In this document: positions 8,244-16,930 of the stretch, piece by piece | Numbering within the stretch: the first letter of the stretch is position 1 | Layout: each line of letters starts with the position of its first letter | The notes under the pieces: generated by a model | The model's database searches: none | Told to the model about the DNA's origin: nothing | The model's input: only the letters and a program-made list of their open reading frames with translations | DNA from: JAWLCQ01 sp041687095 | Lineage (GTDB): Bacteria > Planctomycetota > Phycisphaerae > SM23-33 | Direction: 5' to 3' | Assembly: GCA_041687095.1 (NCBI GenBank) | Contig: JAWLCQ010000031.1 | Coordinates: 1-38,788 of the forward strand | Length of the DNA: 38,788 nt | Position numbers and translations under genes: made by a program

Positions 8244-10016
8244 ATGACCGAACCGAAGACCGTGAATGCCACCATCGACGGGACCCCTCTGCGCGTGCCC
8301 GAGGGCACGACGATCATGGAGGCCGCCGAGCAACTGGGCGTGCGGATCCCCCGGCTGTGCTACTACCCGGACCTGTCCCTGCAGGGCTCCTGCCGCGTCT
8401 GCATCGTCGAGGTGGCGGGGGTGGACTTCTACATGGCGTCGTGCTCGGTGGCGGTGTGGGAGGGGATGGAGGTCCGCACGAACTCGCCCGACATTCGCCA
8501 GGCGAGGCGGGACATCGTCGAGCTGCTCCTGGACAACCACCCCCGCGACTGCCAGACCTGCGAGCGCGACGGGCACTGCGAGCTGCAGAACCTCGCCTAC
8601 ACCCTGGGCGTCCGCGAACGCCTCTTCGCGGGCAAGCGCAAGCGCCCCCCCCTCGACGCCACCTCCCGCTCCGTCATCCGCGACAGCGAGAAGTGCATCC
8701 TGTGCGGCCGCTGCGTCCGCGTGTGCGCCGAGGTGCAAGGCGTCTACAACCTCCAGCAGCAGGGGCGAGGGTTCAACACCATCGTCACCCCCGCGCACGT
8801 GTCGAACATGGACGACTCGGTCTGCATCCAGTGCGGGCAGTGCATCAACGTCTGCCCGGTGGCGGTCTTCCTCGAGCAGAAGCACGCGGAGACCGTCTTC
8901 TCCATGCTCGCCGACCCCACCAAGCACGTGGTGGTGCAGACGGCCCCGAGCATCCGGGCGGCGATGGGGGAGAGTTTCGGGATGGCCCCCGGGACGCCGG
9001 TGACGGGGAAGATGGTGGCGGCGCTGCGGAGGCTGGGGTTCGACAAGGTGTTCAATACCGACCTGGGCGCGGACCTCACGATCGTGGAGGAGTCCAACGA
9101 GCTGATCGAGCGGCTGGAGGGCAAGGGCCCCCTGCCGATGTTCACCTCCTGCTCGCCCGGGTGGATCAACTACATGGAGAAGTTCTACCCCGAGCTGATC
9201 CCCAACGCCTCGAGCTGCCGCTCGCCCATGATGATGGTCTCGGTGCTGATGAAGACCTACTACGCGGAGAAGATGGGGCTCGACCCGCACGACATCTACA
9301 CCGTCGCCATCATGCCCTGCGTCGCCAAGAAGTACGAGATCCGGCGGCCCGAGCACTTCCTGGACGAGGACACCCCCTACACCGACGCCGTCCTCACCAC
9401 CCGCGAACTGGTGTGGATGATCGAGAGCTACGGCATCGACTTCGTGAACCTGCCCGACGAGGAGTTCGACGGGCCGCTGGGCGAGTCCACGGGGGCGGGG
9501 GACATCTTCGGGATCACCGGGGGCGTGATGGAGGCCACCCTCCGCACCGCCGCCATGCGCCTCACCGGCCAACCGGCCGAGAGGATCGACTTCGAGGAGG
9601 TCCGCCGCGTCCGCGGGGTGCGGGAGACGGAGGTCTCGCTCGATGGCCGCGTCCTCCGCGTCGCCGTCGCCGACGGCCTCCAGAACGCCAAGCGGGTGCT
9701 CGAAATGGTCGCCTCGGGCGAGCGGGAGTACCACGTGGTGGAGGTAATGGCGTGCCCGGGCGGGTGCAGCGGAGGCGGGGGGCAGCCGTACCCGCCCCCG
9801 ACGTACTACGCCCTGGACCCGCGGCTGCTGGAGGCGCGGGGGCGGGCGCTCTACCAGATCGACGCCGCCAAGCCCCTCCGCCGCTCGCACGAGAACCCCG
9901 CGGTGCTGCGGCTGTACGACGAGTTCTTCGGGACGGTCGGGAGCGACAAGGCGCACCAGCTCCTGCACACCCACTACCGCCCGCAGTTGCCGCGCGGCAT
10001 CCGGAGTTTCCAATGA
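8244..10016 (+). CDS. hndD: [FeFe] hydrogenase catalytic subunit (HndD/HydA, M3-like)
   Basis: A 590-residue NADH-linked [FeFe] hydrogenase subunit that reduces protons or oxidises H2 in the cytoplasm. Domains: an N-terminal [2Fe-2S] domain (Cys39, 50, 53, 67), a His-Cys3 [4Fe-4S] site (His99, Cys103, 106, 112), two ferredoxin clusters (CILCGRCVRVC from 151, CIQCGQCINVC from 194), the H-cluster domain, and a small-subunit-like tail (550-578). H-cluster motifs are L1 TSCSPGW (301-307), L2 MPCVAKKYE (357-365) and L3 VMACPGGCSGGGGQP (501-515). L1 differs from the usual TSCCPxW by a Ser at 304. Length and layout match HndD-type enzymes. No HydE/F/G maturation genes lie in the window. AAAGGA at 8229-8234 precedes the start; the stop overlaps the next start (ATGA). 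Confidence 0.95.
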   Translation: MTEPKTVNATIDGTPLRVPEGTTIMEAAEQLGVRIPRLCYYPDLSLQGSCRVCIVEVAGVDFYMASCSVAVWEGMEVRTNSPDIRQARRDIVELLLDNHPRDCQTCERDGHCELQNLAYTLGVRERLFAGKRKRPPLDATSRSVIRDSEKCILCGRCVRVCAEVQGVYNLQQQGRGFNTIVTPAHVSNMDDSVCIQCGQCINVCPVAVFLEQKHAETVFSMLADPTKHVVVQTAPSIRAAMGESFGMAPGTPVTGKMVAALRRLGFDKVFNTDLGADLTIVEESNELIERLEGKGPLPMFTSCSPGWINYMEKFYPELIPNASSCRSPMMMVSVLMKTYYAEKMGLDPHDIYTVAIMPCVAKKYEIRRPEHFLDEDTPYTDAVLTTRELVWMIESYGIDFVNLPDEEFDGPLGESTGAGDIFGITGGVMEATLRTAAMRLTGQPAERIDFEEVRRVRGVRETEVSLDGRVLRVAVADGLQNAKRVLEMVASGEREYHVVEVMACPGGCSGGGGQPYPPPTYYALDPRLLEARGRALYQIDAAKPLRRSHENPAVLRLYDEFFGTVGSDKAHQLLHTHYRPQLPRGIRSFQ

Positions 10017-10564
10017 GCACGACGAAGAAACCCAAAAGCCCCACGGACAACTGGCCCGAGATCCGCCGGCGCAGCGAAGCCCTCCTGCCCGCCGACGTCG
10101 TCGCGTACATCCGCGAGGTCCACAAGACGGACCCCCACCCGCGGTCGCAGCTCATCAGCGTGCTCCACCGCGTGCAGGGGCACTACGGCTACCTGGCGGC
10201 GGACCACCTCGACGCGGTGGCGCAGCTCATGGGGATCCCGGCGGCGAAGGTGTCGGGCGTGGCGACCTTCTACCACTTCTTCCGCCTCATCCCGCGCGGC
10301 AAGTACATGATCAGCGTGTGCATGGGGACGGCGTGCTACGTCAAAGGCGCCGAGCAGATCGTCGACCGCCTGCGCTCCGAACTCGGGATCGACTACGGGC
10401 AGACGACGGAGGACGGGCTGTTCACGCTCCAGGTCTCCCGCTGCGTGGGCACGTGCGGCCTGGCCCCGGTGGTGATGATCAACGACCGCGTCCACGCCAA
10501 GGTCACCCCCCAGCAGATCCCCGGGCTGCTGGAGCAGTACCGCAACGAGGCGGGGGCAGGGTAG
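10013..10564 (+). CDS. hndA: NuoE-like [2Fe-2S] subunit of the hydrogenase (HndA/HydC)
   Basis: A 183-residue thioredoxin-like ferredoxin subunit with the four NuoE cysteines at 103, 108, 144 and 148 (CMGTAC and CVGTC) after the typical helical N-terminus with RSQLISVLHRVQGHYGYL and GVATFYHFF. In this family it binds a [2Fe-2S] cluster and sits against the flavoprotein subunit. It begins in an ATGA overlap with the catalytic subunit gene and closes the operon. The usual order hndA-B-C-D is altered to C-GNAT-D-A, and there is no separate hndB; the extra four-Cys domain in the flavoprotein may take that place. I see no convincing terminator in the 45 nt before the convergent gene. Confidence 0.94.
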   Translation: MSTTKKPKSPTDNWPEIRRRSEALLPADVVAYIREVHKTDPHPRSQLISVLHRVQGHYGYLAADHLDAVAQLMGIPAAKVSGVATFYHFFRLIPRGKYMISVCMGTACYVKGAEQIVDRLRSELGIDYGQTTEDGLFTLQVSRCVGTCGLAPVVMINDRVHAKVTPQQIPGLLEQYRNEAGAG

Positions 10565-10609
10565 GCCGTGCCTTCTCGCCAAGCCCCGCCGGGGGCACTG
10601 GGGCTGCGA

Positions 10610-11014
10610 TCACACTGGCTGGAGGTCTTCGGCGGAAATCGTCTTCTCGGCAGGGCACATGACCGATGCATACGCCTTCCGGCGGCTCACGGACGGGCGG
10701 CCCTCTTCGTAGGCCGCCAGCAACACCACTGCCACCGAGATGCTCTTGACGGACTGGACGTCGGCTTCAGAGGAGACGGCCAGTCCCTGGAGTCCAAAGC
10801 GGCGTATGATCGCCTGAACGTCCTTGATCTTGAATCCGATCGGGCGCTGGTCAACAGCGGACCGATAGATGGTCAGCAGTTCGTCGACCCGATCGGCCAC
10901 GACGGCTTCGTCGGCCATCTTGTAGATGATGCAGTCTCCGACGGGGTTATACCAAGGCTCCGGAGTGAACTCCGGCTCACCTTCCATCAGGTCTTGGAGG
11001 AAGTGCTTTTCCAT
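10610..11014 (-). CDS. Unknown protein, partner of the overlapping upstream gene
   Basis: A 134-residue soluble protein with mixed acidic and basic residues, starting MEKHFLQDLMEGEP and ending SAEDLQPV. I do not recognise a family. Base composition is clearly less GC-rich than the surrounding genes and codon third positions are more mixed, which could mean recent transfer. It overlaps the upstream unknown gene by 28 nt, so the two are probably co-translated. It converges on the hydrogenase operon. Whether it forms a toxin-antitoxin or immunity-type pair with its neighbour cannot be told from sequence. Confidence 0.7.
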   Translation of the reverse strand: MEKHFLQDLMEGEPEFTPEPWYNPVGDCIIYKMADEAVVADRVDELLTIYRSAVDQRPIGFKIKDVQAIIRRFGLQGLAVSSEADVQSVKSISVAVVLLAAYEEGRPSVSRRKAYASVMCPAEKTISAEDLQPV

Positions 11015-11406
11015 ATCAGGGCTCCATAGCGATTCTGCCAGTCCACCGGGCTGCAGGGATCATCCGGCGACGCCCTCTCCGCCTGGAAATCAAAAACCCA
11101 CAGCCTCGGGTTCATGTACACGGCCAGAACATGCTCCGGAGGGAATGGGACCTCTATACTCTCGTTGCGGATACACCATCGCTCGGGGCGGCCCGTGAAG
11201 CACCACCCTCCCTTGTTGAACTCCCGGATGTCGCGGAAGATGCGATCCACATTCTCCAGAACGAACTTCACGGCGCGGAGGTTCTCAAAGTCCACCGGCG
11301 ACGTCTTGTACAGCTTCGACGCCCACCAGAAGGGGATCGTGGCTTCGACCTTGGACCCTTCAGGGTCCTCCGGGTTCACTGTCCACAGCGTCGGGTCTTT
11401 CGCCAC
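10987..11406 (-). CDS. Unknown protein, first gene of a two-gene unit
   Basis: A 139-residue protein rich in aromatic residues (nine Trp), starting MAKDPTLWTVNPEDPEGS and including RIFRDIREFNKGGWCFTGRPERWC. No family is recognised, no signal peptide or membrane segment is visible. The sequence just upstream on the minus strand has GAGGTACTGTGGCGAAAGACC, where GAGG is a possible ribosome site; the ATG may therefore instead be a GTG a few codons off. Composition is again lower in GC than the hydrogenase and mur genes on either side. The 28-nt overlap with the next gene suggests joint expression. Confidence 0.68.
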   Translation of the reverse strand: MAKDPTLWTVNPEDPEGSKVEATIPFWWASKLYKTSPVDFENLRAVKFVLENVDRIFRDIREFNKGGWCFTGRPERWCIRNESIEVPFPPEHVLAVYMNPRLWVFDFQAERASPDDPCSPVDWQNRYGALIWKSTSSKT

Positions 11407-11586
11407 AGTACCTCCTCACGCCATTCTAGCAGACGGCAAGCTCCCGAAGAATACCTCGACCATCCGGCGTCCACAAGCCACTCGCGGCCGACCACCACTG
11501 GGACCCTGGCATCACCGCCAACCGATACTGCCGGATCAGCACCTGGAATGCGCATTATCCCCCCGTGACTACCACTACAACGAAGC

Positions 11587-11712
11587 TTGGTTGACTGGTT
11601 AACTGGTTGATTGGCAATACCTTGCAACCAGGTGAGCCTCTCCGGCAGCCCCAGGCGGGCAGCCCACGCAAACTGCTGTCCCAGTCACCAGTTAACCAGT
11701 CAACCAGTTAAC
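11587..11712. repeat. Inverted repeat made of TGGTTRAC-type words
   Basis: The left arm (about 11587-11613) consists of CTGGTTGA/CTGGTTAA words and the right arm (about 11682-11712) is its complement, flanking about 70 nt. Together they can form a long hairpin. The 11407-11728 gap holds nothing else I can identify. Confidence 0.7.
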
Positions 11713-11728
11713 ATCTTTAGTTGTAGTG

Positions 11729-12559
11729 CTACCCTGCGTCCCTGGATCGACCACCGGTTGTGCGAGCTGTGAAAACGAGCAGCGCCCCCACCACGATCCA
11801 CACCAGCACGCTCCAGGCGGGCCCCGGAACCCATGGGCCCAGGCGGGAGGCGGCGTTGGTCCAGGTTCGGGTGAGCGGTGCGAGCGACCAGATCGCGTCC
11901 GCCGCCGCCGTGCCCGCGAAGAACTCCGCCGACACGTACCACAGGGCGGGCAGGCCCAGGACGGCGAGGGCGAGGAGCGTCAGCGGCAGCGGCCGAAGCG
12001 ATGGCCACGCCCGCATCCACCCCGCCGCCCCCCACGCCAGGGGCAAAAAGGCCGCCACCGTCAGCACGGTGCGGACCACGTCGCGGGCGGTGGCGTCGGC
12101 GAACCAGGCGGCGAGGACGTAGAAGGGCGCGGCGGCCGCCAGGAGGACGAGCGTCTCCAGCACGTCGGTGCGGAGGGAGCACCGGGGGGGAAGCGTCGCG
12201 CGCTGCGCGTCCTCGCGCGGGCACGTCTCCCCAGCGTGCGAGCGCACCGCCCCAACGCGGTCGGGGGACTCGGGGAGCGTGGGAACGGGGGATGCGCCCC
12301 CCGCGCGGCGGAGGGCGAGCAGCGGGTACGCCAGCAGCAGGAAGGCGAGTTGGGCCAAGGCGAGGCACTGGAGGGCGGGGGTGGACTGCGGGGGCACGCC
12401 GCTCTTGGGCACGTAGACGACCTGCGGGAACAGCCCCACCGCGAGCCCCGCCAGGCACGCCGCCAGGTACACCACCCCCCCGCCGCGCCACACGGCGGGC
12501 CGCCGCTCCGCACCCCCCGCCCCGGGGCGCTCAGTCCAGGGACGTCTCAAGCTGGTCAT
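11729..12559 (-). CDS. Polytopic membrane protein of unknown function
   Basis: A 276-residue protein with about six hydrophobic segments (for example YLAACLAGLAVGLFPQVVY, ALAQLAFLLLAYPLLAL and SVLVWIVVGALLVF). A hydrophilic loop of ~45 residues rich in Pro, Arg and Cys splits the second and third segments. No family is recognised. It is the last gene of the murC-murB-ddl-ftsQ run and its ATG at 12559 overlaps the ftsQ-like gene by 29 nt, so it is probably coupled. A role at the division site or in the envelope is a guess from position only. Confidence 0.7.
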   Translation of the reverse strand: MTSLRRPWTERPGAGGAERRPAVWRGGGVVYLAACLAGLAVGLFPQVVYVPKSGVPPQSTPALQCLALAQLAFLLLAYPLLALRRAGGASPVPTLPESPDRVGAVRSHAGETCPREDAQRATLPPRCSLRTDVLETLVLLAAAAPFYVLAAWFADATARDVVRTVLTVAAFLPLAWGAAGWMRAWPSLRPLPLTLLALAVLGLPALWYVSAEFFAGTAAADAIWSLAPLTRTWTNAASRLGPWVPGPAWSVLVWIVVGALLVFTARTTGGRSRDAG

Positions 12560-13502
12560 ACCGGATGTCGATCCACCGGTGCGTCCCGGAGAGGGCCCGG
12601 TAGTCGCTCACGTAGCGGTCCAGGCGGGCGAGCTTGCGGTCGGGCGGAATCTCGTAGTCCGTCCCGTCGGGGCTGGGGAAGCGGCCGAAGCGGATCTCCG
12701 TCGCCCGGCGCGTGCCGGACTGGGCGAAGAACCGAATGTGCGCCGAGTACGGATCCATCCGCCCCCCGTGGTTGAGCACGTCGACGGCCGTCACTTCGCG
12801 GTCGTAGCTGCGCGACTGGAGCAGTTCGATGAGGCGGATGGCGTCGAGGAGGTCGGGGGCGTTCCAGGGCTGGCCCAGTGGCGGGGGGCCGCCCTGCACG
12901 CCTTGAACGAGGACGAGGCGGTCGGTGTTGACGTCGGCCCGCTGCGGGAGGCGGACGCCCTCCCGGTCCACGAGGACGATCCCGGACAGGTCGGTGAGTT
13001 GCACGCGGACGAGGGGCGTGCGGTAGTCGCACCGCACCTCGACCACGCCCAGGTCCTCCCGCGCGGGGAGGCGGGACTTGGTCACGGAGTGCACGCGGGC
13101 AATCCACGGGCTCGCCAGGGCCCGCTCGTGCACCTGCTGGGTGTAGGGCGGGGTGTCGAAGTCGGCGGCGTCCCCGCACACCGCGTGGGCCAGGTCCCCG
13201 ATCAGGCTGGGGGGCATCCAGTCCGGGTGCGCCAGCAGCGCCACGCGGACCTCCGTCAGCGGGCGCGGGGGGACGGTGTCCAGGACGGCCGACTCCAGGA
13301 CCTTGAAGCCCACCCCCAGCACCACCAGCACCCCCACCGCCAGGGCCGCCCACGGAGCGCTGCCGCGGCAGCGGGCGCGGAGGGCGTCGGGGATGCGGGC
13401 ACTCAGGCGGGCCCAGAGCGATGGGCCCTCGGGGCGCGGGGGCTTGGGGGCCTTCGTTCGGGGGGCCTTGGCGGGCTTGGGTTGCTTCTTGGGCTTTGCC
13501 AT
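12531..13502 (-). CDS. ftsQ: FtsQ/DivIB-like single-pass membrane protein
   Basis: A 323-residue protein with a Lys/Pro-rich cytoplasmic N-terminus, one membrane segment (about 49-69) and an extracytoplasmic domain of ~250 residues. Sequence similarity to FtsQ is weak by eye; the call rests on topology, on strand-helix patterning after the membrane segment that fits a POTRA-type domain, and on its place directly after ddl, where ftsQ usually sits in division/cell-wall clusters. FtsQ links early and late division proteins. The frame stays open upstream through ddl, but the start at 13502 is supported by the basic N-terminus and the 17-nt gap to ddl. ftsA and ftsZ do not follow, which is unusual except in FtsZ-less lineages. 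Confidence 0.72.
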   Translation of the reverse strand: MAKPKKQPKPAKAPRTKAPKPPRPEGPSLWARLSARIPDALRARCRGSAPWAALAVGVLVVLGVGFKVLESAVLDTVPPRPLTEVRVALLAHPDWMPPSLIGDLAHAVCGDAADFDTPPYTQQVHERALASPWIARVHSVTKSRLPAREDLGVVEVRCDYRTPLVRVQLTDLSGIVLVDREGVRLPQRADVNTDRLVLVQGVQGGPPPLGQPWNAPDLLDAIRLIELLQSRSYDREVTAVDVLNHGGRMDPYSAHIRFFAQSGTRRATEIRFGRFPSPDGTDYEIPPDRKLARLDRYVSDYRALSGTHRWIDIRYDQLETSLD

Positions 13503-13519
13503 GGTCTGCGTATCTGCTT

Positions 13520-14497
13520 TCAGCGGTCGGCCGCCATCTGCACCAGCATGTCCACCAGGCGGTCGAAGGGGATACCCGCCCGCCCGGCGGCCATGGGCAG
13601 CAGGGAGTGGCTGGTGAATCCGGGGATGGTATTGATCTCGATGATCTGCGGGCGGTTCTGCGCATCGAGGATGAAGTCCACGCGGGACAGGTCGCGGCAG
13701 CCCAGGACGCGGTGGGCCTCCAGGGCGGCCGCCTGCGTGCGCCGGATCACGTCCTCCTCCAGGCCGTGGTCGAACACGTACTGCGTACCGGCGTCGTCGG
13801 CGTACTTGGCGCGGTAGTCGTAGAAGGCCTGGCGGGGGCGGATCTCCAGCACGGGCAGGGCGCGATCGCCCAGGATGCCCACCGTCAGCTCGCGCCCGGG
13901 GACGAAGCGTTCGAGCATGGCCCGGCCGTACTTGTCCATGAGGTCCTCGAGGGCCTCGTCGCGGGTGTGCTCGTCGCGTGCGATGGTGACGTCGACGCTG
14001 GACCCTCCGGTGACGGGCTTGAGGACGACGGGGGGGGGGATCTCGGCGAGCCACTTCTTGCGGAGCGCGGGGGGGTGGAACTCTTCGAGGATCATCCAGT
14101 CGGGCGTATCGAGCCCGGCGGCGCGTTTGAAGATCTGCTTGGCGGCGGCCTTGTCGAGCCCGAGCTTGGAGGGCACGGGCCCGCTGCCGGTGTAGCGGAG
14201 GTTGCGGTGTTCGCAGAGGCTCTGGACCTCTCCCGACTCCCCGAACTCCCCGTGGAGGGCGATGAAGACGACGTCGATGTCGGCGGCGTCCAGGGCGGTG
14301 GTGTCGCGCGGGGAGATGTCGGCGCGGCGGACGCGGTGCCCGACGCGCGCGAGCCCGTCGGCGATGGCGGTCCCGCTCATGAGCGAGACCTCGCGCTCCG
14401 ACGACGGGCCGCCCATGAGCACGGTCACGTCGAGCAGGCGCTGGCTTGTCCCGTCCGGGGCCACCCGATCCTCCCTGGGGGCCGATTCGACCTCCAT
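13520..14497 (-). CDS. ddl: D-alanine--D-alanine ligase
   Basis: A 325-residue ATP-grasp enzyme that joins two D-Ala for the peptidoglycan stem peptide. Visible signatures are GGPSSEREVSLMSG near the N-terminus, HGEFGESG (usual HGxxGEDG), KLGLDKAAAKQIFK, the ATP-grasp strand VVLKPVTGGSSV, and the Mg/ATP site EINTIPGFTSHSLLP near the end. An N-terminal extension of about 20 residues precedes the first family strand, so a start further in is possible. The ATG begins one base after the murB stop, so the two are tightly linked. The gene belongs to the murC-murB-ddl-ftsQ run. Confidence 0.96.
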   Translation of the reverse strand: MEVESAPREDRVAPDGTSQRLLDVTVLMGGPSSEREVSLMSGTAIADGLARVGHRVRRADISPRDTTALDAADIDVVFIALHGEFGESGEVQSLCEHRNLRYTGSGPVPSKLGLDKAAAKQIFKRAAGLDTPDWMILEEFHPPALRKKWLAEIPPPVVLKPVTGGSSVDVTIARDEHTRDEALEDLMDKYGRAMLERFVPGRELTVGILGDRALPVLEIRPRQAFYDYRAKYADDAGTQYVFDHGLEEDVIRRTQAAALEAHRVLGCRDLSRVDFILDAQNRPQIIEINTIPGFTSHSLLPMAAGRAGIPFDRLVDMLVQMAADR

Positions 14498-14498
14498 G

Positions 14499-15377
14499 TC
14501 ACCACACCTCGATTTCCAGCTCCAGGTAGACCTCGAACTTCTTGTAGACGGCCTCCCGGATGACGTTGATGAGCTTGAGCACGTCGGAGGCCTTGGCGGC
14601 CTCGTCCACGAGGATGAAGTTCGCGTGCTTCTCCGAGACCCAGGCGGTCCCGACGCGGCGGCCCTTGAGGCCGGCCTTGTCGATCAGCGCCCCCGCGCTC
14701 ATCCCGCGGGGGTTCTTGAAGATGCAGCCCGCGTTGCGCTTGGCGAGGGGCTGGGTGTTCTTCTTGTAGATCCAGATCTGCTTGACCTGCTTGAGGACGC
14801 GATGCGAGTCGTCCTCCAGGAGGCGGAACTCCGCGCCCAGGATGAACTTGGCGACGATGTTGGTCGAGCGGTACGCGAAGGCCAGGTCGTCGCGGTAGCG
14901 GGTGAAGACCTCGCCCGCGTCGTTCATGACCTCGACGCGTTCGATGGCCGACCCGATGTCCCCGAACGCGCCCCCGGCGTTCATGCGGACCGCCCCCCCG
15001 ATGGAGCCCGGGATGCCCGTGAGCCCCTCGAGGCCCGAGAGGCCCTCGCGGACGCAGCGGAGGACGAGCTTGCTGAGGTCGGCCCCGGCGTTGGCGCGGA
15101 CACCGATCTCCGTCCGCTCACTTGCGCGGAGTTCGCCCTGCCCGAGGTGGATGACCGCCCCGCGCACGCCGCTGTCGTCCACCAGGAGGTTCGCGCCCCC
15201 GCCCAGGACGTACATGGGCAGGTCGTTCTCGCGGCAGCGCACGACGACGGTGCGCAGCTCCTCGATGGTGCGCGGGGTCACGAAGTACGACGCGGACCCG
15301 CCGATCCCGAACCACGTGTGCGGGGCCAGCGGTTCCTCCGTCCTAACGATCTCTTCCAAGCCAGCGAACGGTTTCAT
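14499..15377 (-). CDS. murB: UDP-N-acetylenolpyruvoylglucosamine reductase
   Basis: A 292-residue flavoenzyme that reduces UDP-GlcNAc-enolpyruvate to UDP-MurNAc. FAD-binding motifs are GGGANLLV and GIPGSIGGAVRMNAG; the shorter length and the motif NAGCIFKNP place it with type II MurB. In that motif the residue usually Ser (proton donor in E. coli MurB) is Cys, a variant I believe occurs in some lineages. The start overlaps the murC end by 35 nt. A conserved HTWFGIGG stretch near the N-terminus confirms that the start is close to right. Confidence 0.96.
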   Translation of the reverse strand: MKPFAGLEEIVRTEEPLAPHTWFGIGGSASYFVTPRTIEELRTVVVRCRENDLPMYVLGGGANLLVDDSGVRGAVIHLGQGELRASERTEIGVRANAGADLSKLVLRCVREGLSGLEGLTGIPGSIGGAVRMNAGGAFGDIGSAIERVEVMNDAGEVFTRYRDDLAFAYRSTNIVAKFILGAEFRLLEDDSHRVLKQVKQIWIYKKNTQPLAKRNAGCIFKNPRGMSAGALIDKAGLKGRRVGTAWVSEKHANFILVDEAAKASDVLKLINVIREAVYKKFEVYLELEIEVW

Positions 15378-16791
15378 CAGCCACTTCCCAGATGTTGCCC
15401 GCCCCCATGGTGACCACCAGGTCCCCGGGGCGCAGCTCCGACTTCAGGTGCGACACGATTGCGTCAAACGTCTTCAGGTATCTCGCCGTCCCCCCGTGGA
15501 ACCGAATCTGCGCCACCAGATCCCCGGCGGAAATGTACTCCTTCTCCCGTTCGCTGTCCCGGACAAAATAGATGTCCGGGACGAGGACCTCGTCGCTGGC
15601 GGCGAAGCTGCGGGCGAAGTCCTTCAGCAGGAACCGGGTGCGGGAGTGCTGGTGGGGCTGGAAGATGCACAGGATGCGCTGCGGGCGGTAGTGCTCGCGG
15701 ATGGCCCGCAGCGTCGCCTGGATCTCCGTGGGGTGGTGGGCGTAGTCGTCCAGCACCGTCACGCCCCCCACGACGCCCTTGAGCGTCATCCGCCGGTGCG
15801 TGCCCGTGAACGTCCCCAGGTGCTCCGAGATGGCCTCGGGCGACAGGCCGCCCTGAAAGAGCAGGCCCGTGGCGGCGAGGGCGTTGTAGGCGTTGTGCAG
15901 CCCGGGGAGCGGAACGGCGAGGCGGCAGAAGGGCACGCGGTTGTACGAGACGTCCAGCGTGTACCGCCCCCGCTCGACATCAACCGTCTCGCCCCGCCAC
16001 GAGCAGTCCTCGGCGAATCCGAATGTCTCCACCGTCGCCCGCGCGTCGCGGACGGCGAGGCGGGCGTTGCGGTCTTCCCCGTTGGCGATGACCACGCCCG
16101 CCGCATCGATCCCGGCCGCGAAGGCGCGAAACGCCTCGATGATGGCGGCGAGGTCGGCGTAGCAGTCGAGGTGGTCCTCCTCGATGTTCAGAATGCCCGC
16201 GTACCGGGCGCGAAGGTTCAGGAAGCTGCGGTCGAACTCGCAGGCCTCGGCGACGAAGTGCGGGCCCTGCCCCACCCCGCTGGGCCCCCCGAGCTGGGTG
16301 ACGGTGGCCCCGACGATGAAGCTCGGGTCCGCCCCCGCCGCCCGCAGCGTGTACGCCACCATCGCCGTCGTCGTGCTCTTGCCGTGCGTCCCGGCGATGG
16401 CGATCCCGGCGCGCTCGGCCATCAGGCGGCCCAGCATCTGGGAGTACTTCAGCACCTCGATCCCGCGCCCCCTCGCCGTCACCAGCTCGGGGTTCTGCTC
16501 GTGGATCGCGGCCGAGTGGACAACGAGGTCGCAGTCCGCGGGCAGGTTCTCCCCCCGCTGACCGATGTGGACCGTCGCCCCCTCGCTCCGCAGCCGCTCG
16601 ACGCACGCCCCGCCCGCCAGGTCCGATCCGCTGACGAGCGCGCCGCGCCCCAGCAGCGTCTGGGCGAGGGCCCACATGCCCGAACCGCCCACGCCGATCA
16701 GATGCACACGCCGACCCGCATAGATCGAATCCCGAACCTCGCGAGCCACCGCGGGGAATGTTCTGCCTCCGGTTTCCATACCGCCTGCCAT
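15343..16791 (-). CDS. murC: UDP-N-acetylmuramate--L-alanine ligase
   Basis: A 482-residue Mur ligase that adds L-Ala to UDP-MurNAc using ATP. Seen are the N-terminal nucleotide fold HLIGVGGSGM (30-39), the P-loop GTHGKST (134-140), central-domain residues ACEFDRSFL and EEDHLDCY, and the C-terminal signatures DDYAHHPTEI and FQPHQHSRT. Length is normal. Two in-frame ATGs, at 16791 and 16779, are possible starts. It is the first gene of the murC-murB-ddl-ftsQ run and is separated by a 500-nt repeat-rich gap from murG, which in most clusters directly precedes it. Confidence 0.97.
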   Translation of the reverse strand: MAGGMETGGRTFPAVAREVRDSIYAGRRVHLIGVGGSGMWALAQTLLGRGALVSGSDLAGGACVERLRSEGATVHIGQRGENLPADCDLVVHSAAIHEQNPELVTARGRGIEVLKYSQMLGRLMAERAGIAIAGTHGKSTTTAMVAYTLRAAGADPSFIVGATVTQLGGPSGVGQGPHFVAEACEFDRSFLNLRARYAGILNIEEDHLDCYADLAAIIEAFRAFAAGIDAAGVVIANGEDRNARLAVRDARATVETFGFAEDCSWRGETVDVERGRYTLDVSYNRVPFCRLAVPLPGLHNAYNALAATGLLFQGGLSPEAISEHLGTFTGTHRRMTLKGVVGGVTVLDDYAHHPTEIQATLRAIREHYRPQRILCIFQPHQHSRTRFLLKDFARSFAASDEVLVPDIYFVRDSEREKEYISAGDLVAQIRFHGGTARYLKTFDAIVSHLKSELRPGDLVVTMGAGNIWEVADETVRWLGRDR

Positions 16792-16930
16792 CCTATCCTA
16801 TCGAGCCCTCGCGAGTCCAGCCGCACGCCCGCCAAGCGCGCGGAGAACCCGCTATCCTCCTATCGCCAAGGGCGGGCGGTTTCCTTGCGAAAAAATGGGA
16901 ACGGGCGGGAGATGCGCAGGGAGCCTCGAA

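Noticed and set aside
8244..10016. NuoG subunit of respiratory complex I
   Set aside because: The N-terminal clusters are shared with NuoG, but the H-cluster motifs L1-L3 and the small-subunit tail identify a hydrogenase.
12181..12310. Repeat insertion within the membrane protein gene
   Set aside because: The Cys/Pro/Arg-rich loop looks odd, but I could not match it to any of the repeat families in the window and the frame stays open.
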